Positions 13,419-24,708 of a DNA stretch of 64,000 bases are shown one piece after another (within the stretch, counting starts at the first letter, position 1; the number at the start of each line of letters is the position of its first letter). The notes under the pieces were generated by a model. The model saw only the letters and a program-made list of their open reading frames with translations, searched no databases and was not told the origin of the DNA. The translations under genes were made by a program, and so were the position numbers. The DNA is from Coprinopsis marcescibilis (Eukaryota; Basidiomycota; Agaricomycetes; Agaricales; Psathyrellaceae), in assembly GCA_004369085.1 (NCBI GenBank), contig ML210239.1, positions 44,688 to 108,687 on the forward strand. The letters are read 5' to 3'.

Positions 13419-16251
13419 ATGGCCGGTCACTACCAGAGAGCCAGTTTGACAGACCCAAACGCATCTCAGATCTTTGTCCCAGAGACAAAGCCAGAAGGTA
13501 CCCTCACCATCCACATCAACCCAAACACCCACCCTAACAAAGATACACAGGCGGGCCCTACGGATTCTACGACAACCCTTCCAACGCCCAAAGCAGCTTC
13601 CTCAACAATGAAACTTTCCCTCTCAAAGAACGCACAGGCGGGAATCCCTACCGCGACTCCGAGGCCAGTGCCTACAGCACCCGCGACGAGCTCGACCCAC
13701 CCTTCCAAGTTCCCGTCGCCACACGCGGTGCACCACTCCAGCGCCCCAAATCCTCGAGGAAACTCATGATCGGGTGCATCATCCTCGCCCTCCTCATCCT
13801 CGCACTGGTCATCGTGCTGCCGATCTACTTCGTGGTGATCCGACCCAAATCGGATGCGAGCAATACTGGAAACAGCTCGGGCGGCGCACAGACAAACGGA
13901 CCATCAGGAACAGCCGATGCGCCGGAACCAAGCAATACCACCCCTGCAAGGCTTACTGTGAGTCTGCACTCGCAACAGGCTCGAAGGCACATACTCATGA
14001 TCTACTTTTTACAGCGTGGCGGGGATGATTCTGAAGTCACAATGTCAAACGGGACAACCTTCACATACCGGAACCGATTAGGCGGAATCTGTGCGTGCAC
14101 TCCCTTACCCTAGATGTACCCGAACTAACCGCACATCCATCCACAGGGGTCCACGACCCAGAAGACCCATTCAACCTTGACGCATATCCCAACAGCTTCA
14201 CACCCCCACTCAACACCTCCTGGCGCTGGGGCTTCGACCGCGTGTACGGCGTCAACCTCGGCGGACTGTTCGTCCTCGAACCGTTTATCAATCCCGACGT
14301 TTTCCAGGCCTACCCTGGTGCTGTAGACGAATACACGCTTACTGAGCTCATGCGTGCCGAGGGCCCAAGGGGCTTGGATGCACTGGAACGTCATTACCAG
14401 ACTTTCATCGTAAGTATACACCATGCCTAGATCAGATTCTGCCCCCGATACTCCTTAAGCTCGGATGCTGACGGATACACACCCTTGCAGACCGAACAGG
14501 ATATTGCAGAAATCGCAGCCGCTGGACTGAACTGGCTCCGTGTTCCCATCGGTTTCTGGGCAATCGAAACTTACGATGGCGAACCGTTCCTCGAGAGGGT
14601 GTCCTGGAAGTGCGTTTCTCTTTTTTATTTTATTTTCAGAGAACAGGGTTTCTGATGCAGGCTTTCTGTCTAGGTACTTTTTGCAAATAGTGGAATGGGC
14701 AAGGAAGTACGGTCTCCGTATCTATCTCGATCTGCATGCAGTGCCAGGTAGCCAAAATGCTATGAACCACTCTGCTCGGTATGTGCCCATTCAAAGACCC
14801 TTTCAAACCACCATAGCCCCCTTAAACTAACACCCTCCCCTTACACAGCCGCGGTCAGATCAACTTCCTCGCAGGCAACATGGGCCTAGCAAACGCCCAA
14901 CGCACCCTATACTACCTCCGCATCCTCGTCCAATTCATCTCCCAACCACAATACAAAGATGTCATCCCCATGTTCGGCATCGTGAACGAGCCTCAATCGC
15001 GCGGGATCGGACAAGAAACGCTGCGAAGCTTTTATCTCGAGGCTTACAACATGATCAGGGAGATCACCGGGTTCGGGGAAGGGAATGGTCCAGTGCGTTT
15101 TAATCTTCCCTCTGATTTGATCTTTTTTTTACGATTTGAACAGTACATCGTGGTTGGAGATGGGTTCCGAGTGACGCAAGAATGGCTGGGTTTAATGCCT
15201 AATGCCGACCGATTCGTAGTTGATGCGCACCCCTACCTCGCATTTGACGAGGGCGGACCTAACCTCGACCCCCTCGACGTACCCGCCCCAGGTGGAGGTT
15301 TGGGAGGCAACTGGCCATTGACTGCATGCCAACGGTGGTCCTATATCAACGAGACGTGAGTCTTCCTCTTCATCCATACGCTCCCTCACACAACACTGAC
15401 CATAACCCTCCCCCTCTCTCGTACACAGGAAAAGCCAACTTGGCGTCACGATAGGCGGGGAGTTCTCAGCAGCAATCAACGACTGTGGCTTATTCCTCCG
15501 CGAAGTCGACCGAGATTCAGTGCACCCCCAGTGCGAGCTCTACAACGACTACAGGAGCTGGAGTCCCGAGCTCAAGCAAGGCCTGCGGGCGTTCGTCGAT
15601 GCCAGTTTCGACGTTATCGGTGATTTCTTCTTCTGGACTTGGAAGGTGCGTTCCCAACCCGTCTTCCAACACTGAACCACAACTGACCGCGGCCCTGATC
15701 TCCACACATAGATCGGACCCTCGCGTGTATCAGGTCAGATTGAGACCCCATTCTGGAGTTATGAACTTGGGTTGCGAGAAGGGTGGATCCCTCGGGACCC
15801 CCGGGAGAGCATTGGGAAGTGCGCCGAGGTCGGGTTCGTCCCCACGACGACTTTCGACGGGAACTACCAGCCCTGGCACACGGGTGCCGTCCAAAACCCA
15901 GTCATCCCCGCCGAATACGTCGCCGCTAACCCCTGGCCACCCGCCGTCCTGCTCAACACCTCCTTTGGGGACGGAAACCTAGAGTTGCTGCCCACGTATG
16001 TGGCTACGGCGAGTCCCGTGATCACCTTGCCGGTTGAGGCGAGTTTGTACAGCGGGGTGAAGGACCCGAGTGTTACGCAGGGGTTGGATGGGTGGACGAA
16101 TGATAATGATAGGGAGCTGGCTGTTGGACCCATTGAAGGGTGCGACTATCCCGATACGTGGAGGGGCGAGTTTGACGAGTTGCCTACTGTGCCATGTACG
16201 GTGGAGAGTGCTGGTGGAGCCGATGATAGGCGGAGAAGGAGGAGGAGGTAG
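13419..16251 (+). CDS. Membrane-anchored GH5 exo-beta-1,3-glucanase, copy 1
   Basis: Predicted glucan 1,3-beta-glucosidase (GH5, yeast Exg/aspergillus ExgD-like) acting on cell-wall beta-glucan outside the plasma membrane. Ten exons fit: 13419-13497, 13551-13957, 14015-14090, 14147-14409, 14491-14609, 14674-14778, 14849-15092, 15144-15355, 15429-15645 and 15712-16251, giving 753 residues. About 98 cytoplasmic residues precede one transmembrane helix (about 102-121, [19 protein letters not shown]), so it is a type II membrane protein. The catalytic domain starts near residue 215 with [15 protein letters not shown]. By family analogy the acid/base is E397 in IVNEPQ and the nucleophile E513 in TIAGEFS. 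The C-terminus ends in an Arg run (RRRRRRR). It heads a tandem pair. Confidence 0.92.
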
Positions 16252-17324
16252 AGTCTTGCTTGATGCTCGTACTACCCCATACAACACACTTGGCTATTGT
16301 TTTCTGGTACTCTGTTTAGTAACGATGGACATATTATTTTATTCTGTATATACCTCGTCGTTCGTTTTTCATACATACCTACTACTACTACTCGCTTCCT
16401 TCGAAAATTTGCAGAGGATTTTACTAGACTCCGCAGCACAAAGTCTGTATTCATTACCATATAATTATAGATTCATCGTACTATATGTACTGCTGTTATT
16501 TAGATGCGATACATGCTTGGCCCTGGTTTCCATCCATTGGCCGCTGCAACTTGGCTGGGAACAGACTCTTATTATGTCTTGGCAACCAGGCGAAGGCGCC
16601 GGATTCGACAGGTATCATCATCGGTGTCACTTCTTTCACCTACCGTCGTACCTGGGTTCGTATCGTCCCACAGTAACATCCTCGTTCTTCGAAAGCTAAA
16701 GCAAAAGCTAAACTTTAGAGCTTGATGCTGATTAGGCCTTCTCGGGTATTTTTCGGGTCTCTCGGTTCCTGGGATCCAGCTGGAAGAGGCTGTACGTACG
16801 TTACCACATATCGACATCCATTGGCTGGGAACCTCATGTCAGCCGTCTGCTTGTCAATTGAAAAAACGTGTTGCGTGGTCAATGTTTCTTCCTTACCCCG
16901 GTACCCAAGTATTCACCTCTGCAATCGTCGTCATAGCCTTCCATACCTAACACTACACAGGTGGGTGGGGCTATTGGTACCTCATTCAGCCAACATCTTA
17001 TCTGGTGTTGATCTGGTGACGAATCACACAAATACTTTCGTCATCTCGGAAATCCCAGAGGATCCCAGCCAATACAAACGATCTTGGCGTTCTCACAATA
17101 ATAACCCTCCAATCAAGCATCATGCTTGGTCCTCTTGGAACACGCTTTGGCCTGCAGCGTGGGTTCCGCGATTCTTGGCGGCGTCGAACACGACGTCAAT
17201 GATGCATAACACAAAGAAAGTCCAGTCGATGGTTGGTTTAACCTTCACCTGTGGCAGCAGCCCTTTCCATCCACTCCTCATCCGACCAAGTTCCCGCTGA
17301 GGAGGTTCCAACATCTGTGAGTGA
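16252..17324. other. Intergenic region between the tandem GH5 genes
   Basis: About 1.07 kb between copy 1's stop and copy 2's start. Short ORFs here lack coding character or family motifs. It should hold the 3' end of copy 1 and the promoter of copy 2. I see no repeat or RNA gene. Confidence 0.4.
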
Positions 17325-20300
17325 ATGGCTAGATCGGGAAACTACCAACGGCCTTGGGAAGTCCCGCATTACCAGTCGTCGTCCCAAGGTGCGTCAAGTT
17401 TCCCACTGTTCACTATATAAACCATGTTCTCATCATCACCTCTCGACGGAATCTGTCAGGCGGCTACTACCAACCACAACCACGCCCGGCAACGACCTCC
17501 CAATACCCCACCGGACACGATGTCCAATACGCAGAGACGAACGGGGATTATGAATATAGCAGCCAAGACCACCAGTACCCACAGGAACAACCTCTTCCAC
17601 CTCATATGGCCATGCCCCAGCCGCCACCCCAGTCCCCGCTTCAGCCAATGTACAACGTCCATGCACCCCTCCCACCTACTCCACAGACCAAGAGATACAG
17701 CAAGCACTCGGCAGCGACCATCAGAAAGCTGAAAATCATTATTATCATCCTAATAATAATAATATTGGTGTTGGTGATCGTCCTGCCTATATACTTCCTT
17801 GTTATCCGACCTGCATCTACGCGTCAGGCGAGTGATGATCTTGCAGGATCTGGTGCAGATTCGACAGGGAGCAGTGCGGCTCCCGAACCAACAGCAACTG
17901 ATAGGCCTGTACGGCTCACTGTAAGCCCCTCATTCCCCTATGTGTACGACACTCGCTGAAGCCTGTTGCTGTTAGCGAGGAGGAGACCAATCTGTCATCA
18001 CAATGGAGAACGGGACAACGTTCACATACAGCAATCCATTCGGCGGTTTCTGTAAGCTAACACCTTTCCTATCTACTTTACTTTGCATTGTGCTGATGTG
18101 AGCTGTTGACTAGGGGTACATGACCCGGAAGACCCATTTAACCTCGGGGCACAGCCGAACAGCTGGACACCCCCACTCAACACCTCCTGGCGATGGGGTT
18201 CCGATCGTGTGTTCGGCGTCAACCTCGGCGGCTTGTTCGTGCTGGAACCTTTCATCAACCCTTCAGTTTACCAGAGGTATCCGGGGGCGGTGGACGAATA
18301 CACGCTCACCGAGCTCATGCGTGCAGAGGGTGCAATGGGAGGCCCGGGGCTTAGAGTCCTTGAAGAACATTATGACACGTTCATCGTGAGTTTTCCCGTT
18401 TCTTTAATCTGAAAGGAAAACTGAAATGAGTAATAGACTGAACAAGATATCGCTGAGATTGCTGGGTCAGGGTTGAACTGGATACGCGTGCCTATAGGAT
18501 TCTGGGCGATCGAAACTTACGAGGGAGAGCCTTTCCTAGAGAGGGTGTCATGGAGGTACATATTTCGAGCATACATCTACGATACATTCCGGATCACATT
18601 GCTCACACACATCCCTTCTCCGCGTCTAGATACTTCCTGAGGGTTATAGAGTGGGCAAGAAAGTACGGTCTTCGGGTATTCCTCGATCTACACGCAGTGC
18701 CAGGTAGCCAGAATGGGATGAACCACTCTGCTCGGTACGTCCGATTCCATTCAACTCCTCCATCACAATGTCTGCCGGTTTCAATCTCCTGAGTCCTGAC
18801 ACCAATCACCACTCGGCCTCCACTCCATCCCTTCAATTTCATAATCTCTACATATCCTAATCTGAATCAAGTCACTAACCCAATTGCTGCAAAACAGGCG
18901 CGGCCAGGTAAACCTCCTCGCGGGCAACATGGGAATCGCAAACGCCCAAAGACTACTGTACTACCTCCGCATCCTCACCCAATTCATCTCCCAACCTCAA
19001 TACAAAGACCTGATCCCCATGATCGGGATCGTGAACGAGCCAGAATCGCGTGCCACAGGCCAAGATGCGCTCCGAAGCTTTTATCTGGAGGCTTATAGGA
19101 TCATCAGGGAGATCACCGGGTATGGTGAGGGGAATGGGCCGGTATGTCCATTATGCTTACATCTTGGGCCTTTTACCCATACCATTGCTTTTGATAGTAC
19201 ATTGTGGTCGGAGATGGGTTCTTGGTGACGCAGGAATGGCTGGGTCTGATGCCCAACGCGGATAGATTCGTTATGGATGTGCATCCCTACCTCGCGTTCG
19301 ACGAGGGGCCTCCGAATGTCGCGCCTCTGACTGAACCGTCCGAGGATGGCTTCCTCGGTGGAACGTGGCCTCGAACAGCCTGCGCACGATGGGCTTACAT
19401 CAACGAAACGTCAGTCACCTTCTCACCTCATTCATCATGCATTCCGCTCACATATCACCTTCCAACCAACCCACAAACCGAATCCGAATCCTCATAAACA
19501 CATCCAGCAAACGTGAACTAGGCGTTACAATCGCAGGAGAATTCTCAGGCGCAATCAACGACTGTGGGCTCTTCATCCGCGAAGTAGACAGAGCCTCTGA
19601 GCACCCGCAATGCGAGATGTACAACAACTGGGAGACCTGGAGCGATGAGGTCAAGTGGGGTCTTGAGAGCTTTATTATGGCCAGCTTTGACGCTATCGGA
19701 GACTTTTTCTGGTGGACTTGGAAGGTATGCATATTGGCTCTATTGATACTTCATTCCTTCCTCTGAACGTCACTCTTCATCCCCTTCCTCTCTGTCTACT
19801 CACTCTCCTTAACCCTTCGCTCACATACCCGTTTCCAGGTCGGACCCTCCTCATCAGGCCGCATCGAAGCCCCCTTCTGGTCCTACCAGCTCGGTCTACA
19901 CCAAGGCTGGATCCCACGCGACCCCAGAGAATCAATCGGCAAATGCGCCGCACTGGGCTTCGTACCCGAACAACCATTCAACGGTACCTACCAGCCCTGG
20001 CACACAGGCTCATTCGACTCCGCAAACCCTCCAACCATCCCCGCAGAGTACGTCGCAGCGCACCCGTGGCCGCCTGCTGTGATCTACAACACCTCCTTCT
20101 CTCCTCCTCTGCCAGGTGATGGCGAGGGAGAGGGAGAGGGCGAGCCGGGACAGAGTGAGGGCGGGGGTCCTACTACAAGTGGGAGGGCGGATCTGCTACC
20201 GACCTATGCGTTTACTGGAAGCCCGGTTATTACTCTCCCTGTACCTACGTACACAGGTGCCCCTACGAGTGTGACGAGTGGGGTGGATGGTTGGTTTAAT

Positions 20301-20417
20301 GATGAGGATAGGGGTGGGGCTGTGGTGCCCGTTGCAGGATGTCCCTATCCGGACCCATATATCGGGGCGTTCGATGTGTTGCCTACCGCTCCTTGTACAG
20401 GACCCACGGGCTCATAA
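17325..20417 (+). CDS. Membrane-anchored GH5 exo-beta-1,3-glucanase, copy 2
   Basis: Tandem paralogue of the gene at 13419. Ten exons fit: 17325-17388, 17460-17920, 17976-18051, 18114-18385, 18437-18555, 18630-18734, 18898-19141, 19198-19409, 19508-19724 and 19839-20417, giving 782 residues. The cytoplasmic tail is Gln/Pro/Tyr-rich. The membrane helix is an Ile/Leu run ending [10 protein letters not shown]. The domain keeps [16 protein letters not shown], acid/base E413 in IVNEPE and nucleophile E529 in TIAGEFS. Unlike copy 1, the C-terminal region carries a Gly/Glu linker ([16 protein letters not shown]). Exons 3 and 5-9 have exactly the same lengths as in copy 1 (76, 119, 105, 244, 212 and 217 nt). 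A tRNA gene follows within 200 bp. The Met at 17325 gives an N-terminus like copy 1's. Confidence 0.92.
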
Positions 20418-20605
20418 TATATACTTACATCTAGAATGCTACTGCTACGTATCTCATACATTTAATGACCATGCATGATATTATGATGTTTGGCTTCCCT
20501 ACATTTGTTCTTATCCAATTGACAATTTGCTTTCAACCTTGCAAGAGTATAAAAATTCGATAGCTCAACGATTTGCGAAGTGAAATATGCAGAGGAAAAA
20601 GAATT

Positions 20606-20712
20606 GACAAGAGTGGGATTTGAACCCACGCGGGAATACTCCCATGAGAAACCCCTGATAAGGGCAAGCTTTCGCTTGAGTCACACGCCATAGACCGCTC
20701 GGCCATCTTGCC
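20606..20712 (-). tRNA. tRNA-Leu(CAA), intron-containing, copy 1
   Basis: Read on the minus strand, the gene begins GGCAAGATGGCCGAGCGGTC and ends CCCACTCTTGTC. The 7-bp acceptor stem has one G-T pair. The type II variable arm (GGGAGTATTCCC) marks Leu/Ser, and the loop CT-CAA-G gives a CAA anticodon. A 24-nt intron after position 37 is inferred, leaving an 83-nt mature body. A T-rich Pol III terminator follows (AATTCTTTTTC). An almost identical copy lies at 59629. Confidence 0.95.
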
Positions 20713-20849
20713 TGTGAAAGATAGTTGTGCAGGGAACAGGTCGACAGGCGAGGTCTTCATATCGAACCCAGGACGATCTCGACCTTTTTGATTACTTGTT
20801 CTCTAAACCGAGAGATCGCTCTCAGAAATGTCTCTTTATTTCCCTATCA

Positions 20850-22223
20850 CTAGCACGACCCATTCGTTCCTTCCTTCAACTGTTGCAGAATGTCCCCAAC
20901 GCGAGGTGCCACCTTGGTCAACTCTTCGATCAAGTCACTCTTCGAAAGTTGAAATTTGAACCAGTCAATAAAAAGCTCGGCTCGAACAGTGGTGAGTTAA
21001 CACCAACTCACCCATATTTTATCTCCTGCCAAATGTCCTTCGTCACTAATCGCATAATCACTCGCTTCACATACTGCCATATGCTATGAACGCGCCTTTC
21101 AGCACGTCTGGGTCCTCCTGGTGAGCAAGTGCCGCCCAAACGACTTGCTTCGCGCCTTCTTCCGACGTCCGCCCGAACCACCAACCAATGATCGTCAGGA
21201 TGATCTTTGTGATTATACTGTGTTCTCGAGAGATTTCGGTGTCGGGACATATTCCAGGACACGGACAGTTGACGATTATCGGAGTTTTGGCGAGGGCGTG
21301 CGCAAGAGCTCGTGTCGTAAAAAAGGACAGGACTAGTATGGAGAGTTTCGTCCGAGGTCAGTCCCTGGTTACGTATGCAACTACAGGACTTTGCCTGATA
21401 ACCTACGTTTACTCTCGTCGTACCGGGGGAAATGGCGACCGCTGCAATGATCGACATGAGCCCATTTTGATTTCAGAAAACATCGCATTGAGGAACAGAC
21501 CTCGCCTGCGCCCATTCTTCTCCATCCAGCGCTCTCAGCGGATGGTCAGAGCTAACAACTTCCTCAGAGAATTGCTCAATATTGAACATCGCTGTGCTCC
21601 CAACAATGATAATTCGAGGGCGACTTCCGGGGCAATTCTCGATTGCTTTTACCATCAGCGGTAACAGAAGCACAGACAAGAGGATCGTTGATATGTTGTT
21701 CACCTGGAGTCTGAGAGGAATATCGTAGAAATTCATGTGGTCATGAAATGGTGGCGGATACTACTCACGATTCCTCCCAACCATCTTCAGTCACGCGACG
21801 TTCCCTTGGAACGACCGCCGCATTCGCAACATGTATATCAAGTTGTTCCTCCTCCTTCTCAAAGCGCTCAACGAACTCGAGGACCGACGAGAACTTGGCC
21901 AAGTCCAACATTCTCAGCTCGACTCGCTCAAATCCTGTTTCTTGCCGTATCCCTGGTGCAATAGTATGTGATTAAGCGCCCAGATGTCAACGAAGGGAAC
22001 AAACGAGCATACTGGCAACAGCTGCGATACCCTTCTCTTCATTTCGGCAGGCAATGATGATCTTTCTAGGGCTCATCGTTGCAAAATATTTTGCCGTCTG
22101 AAATCCGATACCCGTATTCGCACCAGTAACCAGTACCGTTCTACCGGTAAGATCGACCTTGGATACCGGAGGGGTTAGAAGGCGATGTAGTCGCACAGTC
22201 TCGCTGAACGTGGGTCTCTTCAT
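20850..22223 (-). pseudogene. Short-chain dehydrogenase/reductase, left copy, frameshifted
   Basis: NAD(P)-binding short-chain dehydrogenase of the retinol-dehydrogenase/WW-oxidoreductase-like type; its natural substrate cannot be told. From the start at 22223 it shows the cofactor motif TGANTGIGF, then VANAAVV (the usual NAG is NAA), a conserved VNNISTILL block and a spliced RYDESK that preserves YxxxK. Near 21084 the frame breaks. The upstream frame reads GAFIA and then meets a stop, while the sequence matching HMKVTEPSDYVIS in the neighbours continues in another frame as HMAVCEASDYAIS. This fits a 2-nt deletion. Beyond it the tail (ELTKVAPRVGDILQQLKEG) remains recognisable down to a stop at 20850. 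So the locus looks recently inactivated, or it makes a truncated protein. An unseen intron or a sequence error could explain it instead. Confidence 0.8.
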
Positions 22224-22463
22224 GGAGCTGGTGAATGAAGACTGTCTGGGAAGGACGCTCGTGGAGTATGTAAATTAACTATGGGTGAGAATTTTGAGTT
22301 TATATTTATAGCCGGAATGTCCCATGACTGCAGGCCATATAGCTCCATGACGAATGACTTGGCTAAGGCTAACCAGTATTGATTCCTGTGCTGGATGCAC
22401 GCCCACAGCATCCTCGGGGGCGCTTCGGACCTGTATAAATTATACTTCCTATAGAATGCGATA

Positions 22464-23810
22464 TCACCTGGATACTGTGTCCAATATTTCCATGACTCTG
22501 GGTTCGACCTTCGATAACTCTTGAATGATGTCTTTCTAAGGAAATAAGCTTTGTTAGCTAACTCTCTTATCCTACACAAGAATTTTAAACTCACCCATAT
22601 CCTCTCCTGCATTTTGGAACCCGCTTCGCTAATGACATAGTCACTTGGCTCCGTCACCTTCATATGAGTCACAAAAGAGCCCCTCAATAAGCTTGGGTCT
22701 TCTTCGTGAGCTAGTGCCGCCCACAGGATCTGCCTAGAGCCCTCCTCAGCCGTCCGCAGTAGCTTTCCCAAGATTCACATCAACAGGCGCTCTGGCCAGG
22801 TGAGATTTCGAGCGATATCAGACGTGCACACCCCCGGACAGATGTTGGTAACAATCACTGGCGTTTTCTCTAAGACCTGCGCGAGGCGTCTTGTGGCGAA
22901 CAACGAGATGACTTGCAGAAAAGTATTAATATAGGAGCAAAACCCGGGGGATTGTAAGGAACAGACCTGACTTACGCTTGCTTTCAGAGTATCACGGCGT
23001 ACGAAAGGCACTGGCGTTGTCGAAGTGCGTCAACACTGAAGTACTGAAGGTTAAGTCAAAGATCCTGCGAGTGTACTCACTTCTTCTGTGTCCACGGAGC
23101 GTCGTTAAGAACCTTGAGTGGATGCGGAGATTCCGTAACTTTCTGTTCTGTTCCAGCCCTTGTGTTAGGAGATAGTGGCTGGTGCTCCCAACAACTACAA
23201 TGCGAGGTCGAGTTCCTGGATTCTTCTCAGATGTTTTGATCATAAGGGGCAGCAACAGAATACACATAAGCACAGCTGACAGGTCATTAACTTGAAGACT
23301 AGCAGGCAAGTTAATAACAGCGTGATATTGGGGAGTCTGGACTCACGTTTCTTCCCAACCATCTTCAGTCACATTATGTTCCATGGCGAGTACCCCAGCG
23401 TTGGCTACCAAGACGTCAAGTCTATCTTCTTCTTTCTCAACCCTCACTACAAAATCTTTGACAGAGGAAAACTTTGACAGGTCCACAATCTGTAGCTCGA
23501 CGTTGTCGGTCCCAGTTTCCTGTCGTAACCCTAGAAATAGCTGGTTAGCCTACAGGAGTCGAGGTTTTGAATTCAGCTAAATCCAAGAAATAAACACACT
23601 TGATACGGCGGCAACGCCCTTGTCCTTATTTCGACAAGCCACAATCACCTTCGCTGGCTTCATGGTCGCGAAGTGTTTGGCTGCCTGAAATCCAATACCG
23701 GTATTTGCACCAATGACGATAACGGTCTTTCCCGTTAAATTCGCCTTTGTGACCGGCCCTGGACCTGCAGACCATTGGGCGAGGCTAGTGTCGCTGGCAG
23801 TAAGGTGCAT
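22464..23810 (-). pseudogene. Short-chain dehydrogenase/reductase, middle copy, two in-frame stops
   Basis: Paralogue of the two neighbouring SDR genes. The Met at 23810 aligns with the start of the right-hand copy (an upstream Met at 23876 is in frame too). It carries IGANTGIGF, VANAG and a full-length exon order. Two TGA codons interrupt the frame. One is at 22992-22994, directly before the catalytic Tyr of YSESK, where the right-hand copy has CGT (Arg). The other is at 22775-22777, where that copy has TGG (Trp) in VFWIF. Downstream coding remains clear (SRQILWAALAHEEDPSLLRG, then DIIQELSKVEPRVMEILD) to a natural stop at 22464. Any protein would end before the active-site Tyr and Lys and could not be an active dehydrogenase. 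Confidence 0.85.
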
Positions 23811-24708
23811 CAATGGATGGGAAGTGTTAGTGAATGAAGTGGGAGCGATGGACAGCCTGTGGCGAGTGATATACATATATATAGACGGCCAATATCAGCT
23901 CACACTCACGTACTTCAGGCCAGGGCTGCCTGTATGGGCATCCATCAGTACAAATGAGGGACTCAGGACTGTCAAAACATCACCGTATATGGATGGGAAT
24001 CAAAGGGAACAAATCTAATTACTATTGTCTTCCCATAGTTCCGTACAGCGTCCAATCCGAGTCGTGCGAAGGATTCGGTATCTTCGGCTTGGTGATAGCA
24101 GTAAAGGAACTTGCATGAGTACGTCCGCTCTCGAATACCTATTACAGACCACAGATCCTTCGTTGAACGGCAGTTGGTCGGACACTGCAGTGTATGATTC
24201 TGGGCCAGAATGGCAAAGTTACTCGACCGATCTAATCTAAACTAAACTAATCTACTAATATTGTTATCGGTGCCCCTACGATATCGCCCTGCAACAATCC
24301 ACATCTGCGTTTGAACTTCGACAAACTAGGCGCCAACCCACTAAAATAGTATATCCAGTTCTACGGTTGTTTCGTCAAACGTTAGCCCTAGCGACCTGCC
24401 CCGTTGAGGCCTATTAGTGTTTGACTCAGCACAAAGACGAGTCCGCACCGCGAGGAATCTTCCTCGAGAAGAAGCCCGAGCTTGCAACATATTCCGGCAG
24501 CCCATCATAGAGGTTCGTTGTATAGCCATTTCCTGAAACTTGGTAATTGGACACCCCACCAATTACTATCACACACAATGTTCCATGTGGCGAGCCGTAA
24601 CATATTAGATAGATTGACATATACATATTGACAAATAACACTGCCATAGCTAATTTGAGCGTGAACGGGCAGAAGATCTTCCTACATTCAACAATAGAAT
24701 GAGACCCG

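Noticed and set aside
16070..16699. 209-codon plus-strand ORF overlapping the GH5 copy 1 end
   Set aside because: Different frame from the verified last exon, with no motif beyond it.
22775..22994. TGA read as selenocysteine in the middle SDR
   Set aside because: Fungi of this group are not known to insert selenocysteine. The sites correspond to Arg and Trp in the intact copy, not to a catalytic Cys.
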